From Trochalopteron elliotii (taxonomy: Eukaryota > Chordata > Aves > Passeriformes > Leiothrichidae): DNA of 64,000 bases. How positions within the stretch are numbered: position 1 is the first letter of the stretch; each line of letters starts with the position of its first letter. Of the stretch, positions 13,412-24,799 are shown piece by piece. Both the position numbers and the translations under genes were made by a program. Where the stretch lies: NCBI GenBank assembly GCA_024734555.1, contig JANPWX010000614.1:116617-180616 (forward strand). The letters run 5' to 3'. The notes beneath the pieces were generated by a model that worked only from the letters and a program-made list of their open reading frames with translations, was not told the origin of the DNA and made no database searches.

Positions 13412-15164
13412 ATATACAACTGTACACACTAGATAAATGTCTGTTCCTGTAGGTTCTGGAAAATGTGTGTTCAGAGGGAATAGCATTCCCACACAAAGGA
13501 ATGGTTCAGTATGAGCTCACTTGTTCTTGTTCTTCAGAGAACGGAGAGAGAAGCCACTATCAACGCACAAACCCAAAGGTCAGAGGCTTCACCCAACACT
13601 GCACTTGTGGAACTACTGTATTTCATGCTACATGAAAGTCTTTCAAAACTCTGGGAACTAGTTAGATATAAACAAAAATCTTCTTAGAAAGCCTCTGTAG
13701 ACTCACTGCCCTCCATGCCCAGGGACTTGCTCCATATTTGAACCACTGCAGGGTTTAAGGACTTAGAGAGCCTTGGCATTCTTTGGCTCTGTAAAGCTGC
13801 CAGCAATGAACATCTTCCTCCAGGAAGAGGAGTAGATGCATTCAAACACGTTCTCCATCAGCCAGCTACTCAAATAAGGTCTTCAATTCTCTCTCACAGT
13901 CACAGAGTCCAACAGCCTGAACACAGGTTCGTGGAGATTACTCACATAGCCATGCAGGCTCCAAAGTTTTACAGCACAGAGCATCCACTCTGCCTAAATC
14001 ATCTGCCGTTTTCACCACCCATACAAGTTCAGACACTGCTGTCTCCTTTTATCCTGCATTCACACAGACCCCGCTCCTGAAAGATTTCCCCACACTAATC
14101 TCATCTATGTGCCCTTTATCTTACCTCTGTTCTCCTTGAACTCTGTCCCCCTATGGCACTCAGTGTACTGGAATTAGGTAAAACCATCAGGCAATGCAGA
14201 GGCTTTAGTCACCATTATACTCCTAAAACATCTCTCAATAATGCACCACTGAGCATCAGGACAGAAGTTTGGAGAGAGCCTTCAATTATTCGTGCTTTCA
14301 GAGCACTGAGAACAACTGTCTGTTGTTCAGTATATTCAGTTCCAAGCACGGTTCACCTTTCAGCAGAGAAACTCTGGGAGTCTGGTCCTTCTCCCTGTGC
14401 CTGGCTCTTGCTTTTCCAAAGCCTGTCAACCACCAGCATTTCTTTTCCCCGTGTGAACACATTGTCCCTGCTGCAGTTTCCTGGGAGGGACATGAGAATA
14501 CCAGTACTGGTTTACCTAAGAGGGGCACCATGAGCCCAAGTATGCAAAATACATAGGTCTCATAAATTACAGTGAAAGGATCTCTAAATGCTGAAGACAA
14601 ATGGAAGTTTTTCATCCTCCTACAAAATCTTAGCAAATGCTGCCCACACTTATCTCTGCCCTCACACTTCTCCATCTACTTTCATCCTCTTTTAAACCTG
14701 CTCTCCTTGCTAGCTCTGTTTCATTTAGTACAAGGAACATAATGCTTTATATGCATGGAGGTGTGGTCTAGGACCCTGCAGAATCAAACACAAGTGAATA
14801 TAAAATAATGTATTATATTTCCAATTTATATTTGGATAAACAAACGATTTCTCATCACGGCTTCTGGAAATGGCTCTCATGCTCCACAACACAAGTTCAT
14901 TGCTGCCCACAGTAGCATTAGCCAGTCTCAAGGAAGCCTTAAAGGAAGCACATTACAAGGACTGATTACTGCTTCCCCTGAGTTTGGAGCTTAGGCCTGC
15001 TTTGGAGCAGTGGCATTGCCCTCCTGGCCACTGGCAGAGGCAGAGGCACAGCCTCTGCCTGAGACCCCCCTGACCATTTGTCACAGCACAGTGGCTGCTG
15101 TGTCTATCTGCAGGATTTAACAGGGGTCTGTAAGAAAGGTGAGGGCAGGCTCTTCAGTAGGACC

Positions 15165-15437
15165 TGGAGCAACAGGAAAAGGGGGGATGGTTTTAAATTG
15201 AAAGAGGGGAGATTTAGATGAGATATTAGGAAAAGGCTTAATCAGTGAGGGTGCTGAGGCCCTGGCACAGGTTGCCCAGAGAAACTGTGGCCGCTCCATC
15301 CCTGGAAGTGTTCAAGACCAGGTTGGACAGGGCTTGGAGCAGTCTGGTCTAATGGAAGGTGTCCCTGCCCACAGCATGGGGTGGGACTGGATGGGCTTTA
15401 AGGTCTCTTCCAACCTAAACCACTCTAGGATTCTATC
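15165..15437 (+). repeat. CR1 LINE 3' end
   Basis: Blocks GAGGGGAGATTTAGATGAGA, GGCACAGGTTGCCCAGAGAA, CCAGGTTGGACAGGGCTTGG and AGGTCTCTTCCAACCTAAAC, then AGGATTCTATC. 5'-truncated. Confidence 0.93.
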
Positions 15438-15854
15438 TTGCCTCTAATCACTGCCCAGTAGCTTTAAGGCAAATACAAAACACCCACTTAAGACCCTGTT
15501 TAAAATGCAGCTGCAAATGGCTCCAAGTCCTCTGTGTACTTTATGTTTCATTATCAGGCTTTGTAGTTTCCTCGTGGTCCTTTGTGGTTTCCTTTAGATT
15601 GTAAACCTTCCAGGTAAGGGATTTGTTATCTCTTTGGCAAGATCCAGCCATACCAAGCTGTGTACATGTACAACACCATATAAAAGATTAGTGCTTTATT
15701 GGCCACTGAAGCATTGCTAGTTAATAATCTTTAATGTGGCAGTTATTTATCCAGTCGTAAACAGAACACTGCTGTCAAGCCAAGTCAAATAAACACTATG
15801 GAAATCCTTCATCTTTAAAATGAACCAATTTCTGTCCCAGCCATTGCAGGCTTT

Positions 15855-15857
<3 letters not shown>

Positions 15858-15892
<35 letters not shown>
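15858..15892. repeat. poly(A) run of 35
   Basis: An uninterrupted A run followed by CCAAACAAACCAAAAC. No element with a target-site duplication is apparent before it, and bird CR1 elements lack poly(A) tails, so I leave its origin open. Confidence 0.95.
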
Positions 15893-15894
<2 letters not shown>

Positions 15895-16269
15895 AAACAA
15901 ACCAAAACAGACACATAGTTACTAAGCACAAAAGTAGTCAGATTTTAAAGCTTTCCTAAAGCAACAATTGTTTCTAGTATTTGCCTGAGCTTTTCCCAGG
16001 CCCCAGGGCAGAAGCACAGCCCAAGTTCTCCTCACACAGCACCACTGTCCGTGGGATGATGACCAAGGAGCCAAGCAAGGGCTAAGGCTTAGTATCTACA
16101 GTCTATGCTGTGTACCCTCTGTTATCTCTGTGGATGGAAAGCTGCACAGCTGACATCAGGAATGGCCCTGAAGGAGCAGGTCCTGTGTTGATGTGACGAT
16201 CCTGCTCTAGCTCTGAAGAATGAAGCAAATGAGAACAAAGCTGCATGACCAGAACTTCAAAGTACACCA

Positions 16270-16352
16270 TTAAAAAACAAAACAAAACAACAACAAGAAA
16301 AAACCAAAAAACAAAACACCAAAACAAACAAAACAAACAAACAAAAAAACCC
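16270..16352. repeat. A-rich low-complexity tract (CAAAA/CAAA units)
   Basis: Irregular AACAAAAC, ACAAAACAAACAAAC and AAAAAACC units. An apparent membrane-like minus-strand frame here is only an artefact of the T-rich complement. Confidence 0.9.
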
Positions 16353-16742
16353 CAACCTTTTTCCTGATTAGAGGTCATACAGATATTAAACTGCACAGTC
16401 CTGCATATGCTAACTGCCTTAATTAAGTACATTAGTCCCACATATCTTACTGTATTATGCTTCTCTCTGCTTAGATCATGCTATATGTGAAGAAGGAGCA
16501 GGGGGATAAGGTTGGGCTGTACATAAGGAGGGTAAAAATTTCACCGTTAGGAGGAAGACCCAAAAGGACCTCAGAGACAGTTCATGGGCTTCTACTCTCC
16601 TCTCCCTCCTCCCAAGCATTCATTGTAAGCTTCCACATAAGATGATGATAATTATTATTACCTGGGCTAACACTATACTATTGTAACTGTCAGAACTCTA
16701 TCACAGCTAGTGCCTCCATCTTGGGCAATTCCAAATCTGTGT

Positions 16743-16980
16743 TTCATAGAATCCCAGAATCTCAGAATGGTTTTGGGTTGGAAGGAATTTTAGAGCTCAT
16801 CCAGTTCCACCCCCCGCCATGGGCAGGGACACCTTCCACTATCCCAAGTTAATCCAAGTCCAACCTGGCCTTGAACACTTCCAGACATGTGGCAGCCAGA
16901 ACTTCTCTGGGAAATCTGTGCCACAGCCTCACCATCCTCTGACTAAAGAATTTCTTCTGAAAATCTAAACAAAACGTACT
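16743..16980 (-). repeat. CR1 LINE 3' end
   Basis: Begins TTCATAGAATCCCAGAATCTC (complement of the CR1 tail), then GGTTGGAAGGAA, GCCATGGGCAGGGACACCTT, AACCTGGCCTTGAACACTTC and a degenerate cacctctgacta/AAGAATTTCTTC stretch. Confidence 0.92.
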
Positions 16981-17225
16981 ACCTTACAGTTATTCCCCCT
17001 TTCCATTCCCCCTTGCATTTCTGCTGCTTCAATAAACCACACTCTTCATGAATCTGTGACAGTGAAAGTTCCCTGTTTGAGAACCTGTGCTCATGGACGT
17101 TCCTATTTAATACAACCACTTACAGCGCCAAACGGGTTATAATCAGAGATTAAGCCCAGCTACCCTCACCCTCTCTGATCTCTAAGGACCAGCTGGCTCA
17201 CAAGGGGTTTCTTTTCCACCAAATT

Positions 17226-17520
17226 TCTATTCTCGTATCACAACATTGCCCCAATCACCTTGTCTGCCCCACACCGCCCCTCACTGTCACCCACCACCCC
17301 TCACAATCCCTGTCACCCCTCTCAGCCTTCATCACCCCTCACACTCCCTCAATTTTGGCCTGCACCCCCCTCACAGTCCTTCACTGTCACCCCTCCCAGC
17401 CTCCTATTCCTTCAAAGCTCCCATCAGCCCTCACAGCCACCCTCACCAACTTTCCATCAGCTCCCACAGCCCCACACCACCCCTCCATCGCCCCTCACAA
17501 CCCCCCACAGCCCCCGCCAC
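17226..17520. repeat. C-rich low-complexity tract (CACCCCTCA-like)
   Basis: Imperfect repeats of the type CACCCCTCACA and CCCTCAC run up to the CpG island, with very few G on this strand until about 17530. Open frames through it are proline/histidine/serine-rich by composition only. It could be a degenerate minisatellite. Confidence 0.8.
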
Positions 17521-18360
17521 CCCTCACACTCCGCGGCACTGCGCACAGCCCCGCTCGCTCCCAGAGCCGGGGACGCTCCGCGCGTGCCCGCCCGGCCCGG
17601 AGCGGCGGAGAGCGGTGAGGCGGGGCGGGCAGTGTTAACAGTGACTCCACTGATCTTGNNNNNNNNNNNNNNNNNNNNNNNNNNNNNNNNNNNNNNNNNN
17701 NNNNNNNNNNNNNNNNNNNNNNNNNNNNNNNNNNNNNNNNNNNNNNNNNNNNNNNNNNNNNNNNNNNNNNNNNNNNNNNNNNNNNNNNNNNNNNNNNNNN
17801 NNNNNNNNNNNNNNNNNNNNNNNNNNNNNNNNNNNNNNNNNNNNNNNNNNNNNNNNNNNNNNNNNNNNNNNNNNNNNNNNNNNNNNNNNNNNNNNNNNNN
17901 NNNNNNNNNNNNNNNNNNNNNNNNNNNNNNNNNNNNNNNNNNNNNNNNNNNNNNNNNNNNNNNNNNNNNNNNNNNNNNNNNNNNNNNNNNNNNNNNNNNN
18001 NNNNNNNNNNNNNNNNNNNNNNNNNNNNCCGTGGCCGGCCTTCGTCGGGCCCCCGTGGCCGGGCCGCGGGTCTCTGGCCGTGCTCGTGCGAGACCGGGCA
18101 GCAGCTGCGGGGGAGGCTCGGGCGCGACCCCAGCGCTGTGTCTGTCCGTGGGCTCCAGATCGCAGGGCGGAACCTGCGGGGGTGTCGGTGACCGGAGAGC
18201 GGGCTTTGGTTCCTGCGGCGAGCCGACCGTGGGGGCTCTGGGCCGCACCTGGGGGCTGGTTCGGTGTGTGGAGAGGCTGGAAGGTGTTTAAATGGCTTGT
18301 GCGAGCCTCAGGTGCCGGTCACCGCCTCAGAGGATCCTCTGAGCGCTGGTGACGCTCGCC
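17520..18360 (+). promoter_or_regulatory. CpG island, probable TBC1D24 promoter and first exon
   Basis: Both sides of the assembly gap are dense in CpG (for example 17521-17640 and 18029-18260), in sharp contrast with the AT-rich sequence from 18480 on. It is the only strong island upstream of the TBC1D24 coding start in this window, and there is no obvious TATA box. A good donor, GCG/GTGAGG, ends a candidate noncoding exon at 17614; others may lie in the gap. A promoter about 13 kb from the first coding exon fits the long first intron known in mammals. A divergent promoter for a minus-strand gene cannot be excluded, although no minus-strand gene is seen to the left. Confidence 0.6.
17659..18028. 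other. assembly gap (370 N)
   Basis: Unbroken run of N between two CpG-rich flanks. GC-rich bird promoters often fail to assemble, so the missing sequence probably includes promoter or first-exon sequence of TBC1D24. Its true length is unknown. Confidence 0.99.
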
Positions 18361-19269
18361 CAGCGCGCACAGTTTACACCTATTCTGCCAGCCCACCCCC
18401 GCAGCGGGGCGGTGGGTCCTCACAGGGAGAGCTCTCGAAACCCAGCACTTGGGTTCTGCAGCCTCTGGCCTTCAGTGTTTTTGAAATTTCTATAATGAAA
18501 GTAAAATTTTGTTGTGAGTTTGTTTTCACGTTAGTCTTTCTGGCCCATCCTTCAGTGAAAATTGCTGCTGAAATATTGGGGCTGGCATACTGTTAGCCAC
18601 CAAACACCAGCTTTAGAGTGCTGGCTAGAAGCTGCCAAAATGCTCCCCGGCCTCTCTGGGCCTGTGGTCAATAGCCGGGTGGATGCAGCGTGGTCCCCTG
18701 ATTCCGGTCCCAGGGCAGCAGGAGGGATGACACCTCTCGAGGTGCTGTGTACTTGAGATGAGAGAGAAGTGGGACCTTCTCCTTTGAACTGTATTATCTC
18801 AATCCTTGTGGTCTTATGTCCAATTCCTACAAGAAGCTGGAGCATCTGAAAGCTTCTCTGGCTTAGAGGAAATCCCAGTAGGATTTTCAGAGCATCCAAG
18901 AGTACCCAGAGCACAGAAATAACATGGATCGTATCTAGGGCACTGTATTACCAGAACAGGGAATTCCCTTCTTCCTGTAATCACTAGCTGTTAGACTGTT
19001 GCAAAAGATTTCTCCAAGATAGTTACTCAGGAACAGCAATGATAACTCGAGTCCAAGGATTCCAGCAACATTTTATCGTAACTCTTTGTTCTTTCCAAGC
19101 AATACATGATACTTGTATCCTTTGTAATTTTCAAAACAGCTGTGGATAGTATTGCACAATAATTAGCTGTTGGGAATCCTTTTACTGAGTGTCTTTTCTG
19201 TTATTAATATTTGAAAGTCTGCAGGTGTTCTTGCAGCCAGAAATTTTAACTCAAAGGAAAACAGCTTTC

Positions 19270-19430
19270 TCCCTGGTTTTTGGTTGTTTTGGAGGGGGTT
19301 TGTTTGGTTTTGGGGTTGTTTTGTTTGGGGTTCTTGGGTGGTAGTGGTGGGATTTTTTGTTGGGTTTCTTTTTGTTTTGTTCTTTGTTTCTGGGGGTTTG
19401 TTTGTTTGGGCTTTTTTGGGATTTTTGCTG
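19270..19430. repeat. GT-rich low-complexity tract
   Basis: Irregular GTTTTG and TTTGGGG units, for instance TTTGTTTGGTTTTGGGG and GGGGTTTGTTTGTTTGGG, in intron 1. G runs of 3-5 spaced by T could form quadruplexes. Confidence 0.85.
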
Positions 19431-20651
19431 TTAATGATTAAGTGCTGCCAAGTAAACGTTTCTAGCTGGCTGTTTGTGGATCATCGCATATTCAAGTACC
19501 TCTGCTCTTCCCAGCTCACTCCTTTTGTTGCAGCCTTTGTTTTCTTCCCTTGGTTGTATTTGTTTATTTGTTCTGTTAATCTGAAATCTTTAAGGGCCTT
19601 CATCCTCTAATCCCCCTGTTATTTGGACTATAAAGAAAAAATGGGAAAAGAAGCTAAGGCTGTACTAAGATAACTGTCTGTATATTTAAGGCAAGCAAAG
19701 GAAATCAGTCCACACTGCATGGGTGTCTCACTGTCTCCAATACCAAGGTTATTGCAATGTGATAATGCATTGTTTAGGCATTACTGTTGTCTTGTCTTGT
19801 ATGCATCATCTGGCATTTGTTTAGGTCCTAAGTGCATTTGCTTTAGTGCTGAAGCCACATACAGTCAGTGACAAGCATGTTGTTGGTAACATACCATAGG
19901 TTAGGTCCTTGCTGTTCTTCTGGCTCTGTAGAAATACCCCTGCCCTCCCTGTTGGGTTGGAGAGGCAGCTGGAGCTGCTGCTGTTGGGCTGTGTGGCTGC
20001 AAGCACAGATAAGTGTATGTTACCACTCAAAATTGATATACTGTGTCAATGGTCTGAAAGAAAAATAGCTCCTTGTATTCTGTCTGTACAGTCTTGAATT
20101 GGGACTGAAGAGCTACAATTTCTCTCAAATTAATTTGGAGATGCCTTTATTTTTGGGCTTATTTGCAATAGTCTGACACAATTGCATGGGGTGTGTTGGC
20201 AATGAGTTTTGTTGCAGAAATGGTGTTCTTGAGCTATTTCCTGCTTTGGTACTTGATCAGACAGTCACCTGACACAAAAATAAATCTCGTTGCACTATAA
20301 AATTAATGATTAACTGGCTTGGAGTCCACATGTGTTGGTGGGAATATGTGCTGGTGAGGTCCAGTTCAGGACTCAAATGTTTTGAAATCTCTGATGTTAA
20401 GATATGGAAGTGCACATATCTGTGGTGTTCACACTCTTAAGCTTGAACATAAACATCACTTGTTCTCCTCCTGCTTAAACTTCTGCAATTAGAGAACAAT
20501 TGCCTGAACTTTCAGACATGTTGCAAAAGACCATGAGCAGTTTATTCCCACTGTCTTGGGAAAGAGACTCAGGAGAAATCTATGAGACTGCCAATGTCTG
20601 TGTCAAGGAGTGTGCTGAATGGTGCTTGGGGTGTAGACAGCTACATCAACA

Positions 20652-20890
20652 GAAAATGATGGAGTAGTTTGGGTTGGAAGGACCCTTAAGGCTCATTTCA
20701 TCCCACCCCCTGCCATGGGCACCTTCCACTGTCCCAAGTTGCTCCAAGCCCTGTCCAGCCTGGCCTTGGACACTTCCAGGCACCCAAGGGCAGCCACAGA
20801 TTCTCTGGGTAACCTGTTCCAGGGCCTCACCACCCACATAGGAAAGAATTTCTTCCCAATATCTAGTCTAAACTTACTCTCTGTCAGTGT
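20652..20890 (-). repeat. CR1 LINE 3' end
   Basis: GGGTTGGAAGGACCCTTAAGG, CCATGGGCACCTTCCACTGTC, CAGCCTGGCCTTGGACACTTC, CAGGGCCTCACCACCCACA and AAAGAATTTCTTCCCAATATC are all complements of CR1 3' blocks. The octamer tail is lost. Confidence 0.92.
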
Positions 20891-23800
20891 AAAACCCTTT
20901 CTCCCTCTCCTGATTATGTTGTCAAATAAGTGTAACTTTGGCATAGCTGCCAAAATCCAAAATGTCATTATTTTGTTACGTTTTTATGGGGAAAACAACT
21001 TAAAGGAGAAATAGTTTGTACACAAGTACAAGTGTAATGACTATTTCAGAAAACTTGTACTGTGTTATTGCCAAATCTGCTATGCCATCAACCCTTTGAA
21101 AATAAAAATAATGTTCAGATTAGTTTTGATTTTTCTACCTAGAAGGACAAAGGCCAGATACCAACTCTTAGCAAATCAGCTCTTCTAACCCCAGAGTCTA
21201 CTGCATGTCTTCAGAGTATTGTTGGGTTTGTTTCAGAACTGGGGATCCAAACACTGCAGAGTTGGAATTGCAAAATCATGGACCTGTGCAGCAAATACTT
21301 GTTAGTCCCCAGAAGAGAGACACTTTCCAGGGATTGCCTATTTAATGCAGACCTTGTGCATCCTGTATAGAATAGGGTGAGCTAAAAGTATTTGTCACAC
21401 AGCTGCAATCCCGCTTGTGATTTTAGAGACTGAAATGAGTTGTTTAGGCTGCAAGCACTTTAATAATGTGGTTAATTAGCTTTTCTTTTTAGTAAGGATA
21501 TTTGTCACCTTATTTTATATAGCAGAATTTCAGGTATGAAGGTTGGAACCTGTGCATGCAGTTACCTTTTTTTTTTAAAGTGGAAAGGTCAGTGGTGCCC
21601 CTGATGCAGATCAGTGTTGCCCAGTGCACTGTTTAAAAACCAGTCTTAATTTTTACAGATTATTTTTCCCCTCACAAACAGGCCCAACGGAAGGGAGTAA
21701 GTTATAAGAAGATCTATACAATGACAAATTCTAAAGTAAGGTTTAATAAAAGCACTTCTGCCTGAGGGGTGGAGGAGTTTTGGGATTCTTTTTGTTTAAT
21801 ATTTTTCTTTTATAGTATTGTCATTCTATAACAAAATACTTGTTTTCTAATCTGGGCCCCTATGGAGACAGGAATCCTGTACCTGGTTTACATTTCAATA
21901 TGCCTATATCCTGCAGGTGAGAAACTTGGAATCCATAGGCCAGTGCAGTGCCATTGGAGAGTGGAGTAAGTGTGTCAGGTCTGTTAAATCCCTTCAAGTT
22001 TGCTCAGAACAAGCACATGGGTACAGAGCACCCTCAACAGCAAAGGTTTCTGTAAATCCTGTGCCATGGACCCTGAACTCTATGACAGAGCCAGTCTCCC
22101 AAAGTTCTCTCCCCAGTAAGACTAGAAGACTAGCAGTATACACTAATAGTAAGATTATAAACTTGGCAACCAGTCTATTGTTATAAATGCCCTTTGATTT
22201 TGAAATTACAAACAAAATAATGCAGGACTAGCAGAACTACTTTGGGATTCCACACTCATCAGTTTTTCATTGCAAGATGCTGTTTCTGTACCTTTGTGCT
22301 GCACAGGAGTGTTTGTTGCTACTTCTTTAATAGAGCATCAGTTTAGAAAGAGGACAGAAGTAAGTACCAAAATAAAGCAGTGTGTTGTTCCAGTTCCCTG
22401 AAATGGAGCTGTTGGCTGATCTTAGGTTCTCCTTTGCTTGTAAAGTGTAGTTGATGTCTGAGTGTCTCCCCTGTGTAGGGTAATCTGCACTTCATTTCAG
22501 GAAAGGGTCATCCATTACAGGGAATACCAGATTATTGAAGCTTTTGTCCTGGGCAATGTCAAGAAAGGAACAAAATCTATAGAGGTGGAAGAAAATAAAA
22601 TTCTGAGTGAAATGACGGCTTTAATTTTTATATGCTCATCTCATTGTAAATTGACTTTTGCTTTCCAAGAGAAAACTGCTGTGCCCTTATACAATAATAG
22701 ACAATAATGAAATACTCTGAGACAATAAGATTTCCCTAGCCTGTTTTTAGCTGCTTGCTGAAATTATGGGAGCACAGATCTCCCCTGGAATTAACAAGTT
22801 GTAGGGATAACTGCTGGCAGGAATAAAGTATACGTCTCTGTTTGCTTACTACAGAGACAAGGAGTGTGTGCAGTGATACCCATAGGCTCAGCAGAGATTA
22901 AGGATTTGTGTGCTCCATTACACCAGGGTTACTGCAGCTTCCACCCATTTCCCAATTTAGGTATCCCTTAAGCTCTCCAGCACTGCCTGTTAAGGCTTTG
23001 TATGTTCATGTTCATTTAAGACAGAGGGGGTCTTAAATCACTGTAAGCATGTCTTATCAGTTAATTTTACAGAAGAATTAAACTGGCATAATTATCCACA
23101 CTGGTACTTGAATTGTTTTGATAAATTGTCTTTCTATTTTATTTTAAAGATTATGTGGGAAATTGGGACATTGGCTGGTTTCCTTAACAGACTTTAAATG
23201 ACACCATTCATATTTTGAACCTTTCCCAAGAGAGCATGTCCAGCAGTCATCTGTGTGCATGTATTTTTGATAAATATGAACATTGTGGGGAAAATTATTC
23301 TAAGCATTAGTTTTTAAAAATTGGATATGTATTTTTTTTATTGTATATATACAATATATTGCCATGGACTGGGAAAGGCTTCTTGGCAAACATTTTTCCT
23401 AGGAATGCTCTTTCCTGGTATTTCAGATTGTCTTCTGCTTGTAAATATCTATCTGTGTTTCCATTCGTGCTGTCAGCTGGTGTTCTGGACCTGAAGAAAC
23501 TCTTAATGTAAAAGAAATAGCACATGGCTGCATGTACCTGTAAAGTACATGTTCCTGCACCTTCTGGCTTAGATAAGAGGAATATGGATAAATCATTGTT
23601 TGACAGAAACCAATGCACACACCGTGCCTAAGAGGAGAACATATAATCAACAGATATTTAAATATGTTTTTCTGCCAGCAAATGTAGTGGAAGAGGGTCT
23701 CATGGTGATAGATGTCATCAGCATCCAGTGTAACAGAGAGGGAAAAAGGATTGGATTATTGTGTATGGATTTGACACCATGTCAGGTTTTTCACTGACAG

Positions 23801-24572
23801 TCAACACTGTCTTTGGTTCTACGTAGTTGACTGAACTTTCAAACAGGGAAAGATATAAGCTGAGGTGTTACGGAAGAGTTAAAATAATAAGACCAAAGAT
23901 GGTATGTTCAGAGTCAGAGTTTGCAATTGAAGGGAGACATGTGTGTAGTTATTTCCGATTTTGTAACAAAGGGAAGATGAATAATGAGCACAATGTGAAG
24001 GATTTTTTCAGCCTTATGGTTTGGAAGGACCAGAAGGAAAATTCATACAATGTACTCAGAAAATTGTATTGATTTTTTGCACTGCTTTGACAGATATCTC
24101 GTTTTTAATGGATCATTTTTAATGCATCAGGTAAGATAGATAGTTTTGCAGGTTAAGTGCAGTTTTCTTTTGGTCTGGAGGGAAAAAAGGTAGGAATTTC
24201 CCTCTCTTTAATTTTACTGTTTGTTCCTTGAGTGTTTTTATGTTGTAGACAGGAGGGAAAGCTACTGACCTATGGCTTTGATAACATTTACCTCCAATAT
24301 CCTCTTTCAATGCTCTGCTCTTTAGCCTTTTTTAACCTTTATGGAGCCATTAACCATTTCTTTCTTCTTACATTTTTTCAACAAAAATGTGTTCTGTTTT
24401 TCCCCAGAATTTTATCTTGTTTGGTTCTGTGTGTTTTCCTTGTGCCTTTTTGGTATCTTTCCACTCACAGCGTCCACAGGGACTGGACATCAGAAGTGCT
24501 TGTGTCATCCCATCCCAAAAATGGGAAGGAGGGGATGCTTTGTACTGAAGTGTGTGCAGCTCTGAGATGTAT

Positions 24573-24799
24573 TGAAATTAGATATTAGGAAGAAATTCTT
24601 TACGCAGAGGGTGGTGACGCTCTGGCACAGGGTGCCCAGAGGGGCTGTGGTTGCCCCATCCCTGAAAGTGTCCAAGGCCAGGTTGGACAGGGCTTGGAGC
24701 AACCTGGGATAGTGAAAAGTGTTCTTGCCCATGGCAGAGGGGCTGGCATGAGATGATCTTTAAGGTCTCTTCTAACCCAAACCGTTCCATGATTCTGTG
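24573..24799 (+). repeat. CR1 LINE 3' end
   Basis: TTAGATATTAGGAAGAAATTC, GGTGGTGACGCTCTGGCACA, CAAGGCCAGGTTGGACAGGG and a tail of TTCCATGATTCTGTGG. Lies in intron 1 of TBC1D24, sense orientation. Confidence 0.94.

Larger units (their letters stand above)
1..15160. other. no gene recognised; intergenic sequence
   Basis: Open frames on both strands are short (under about 140 codons), overlap each other in several frames and show no domain or motif that I know. I see CR1 3'-end fragments at about 636, 1133 and 2118, a 36-bp tandem duplication at 12242 and a 20-bp one at about 13371. No CpG island, tRNA-like or rRNA-like stretch is seen. A distal exon of an upstream gene could be missed. Confidence 0.6.

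Noticed and set aside
16103..16441. Minus-strand frame with a hydrophobic, phenylalanine-rich stretch that looks like a membrane segment
   Set aside because: It comes from the complement of the A-rich tract at 16270-16352.
17260..18291. 343-codon open frame over the C-rich tract, gap and CpG island
   Set aside because: More than a third of it is N, and the remainder is compositional (proline/serine/histidine and then alanine/arginine/glycine). No evidence of a protein.
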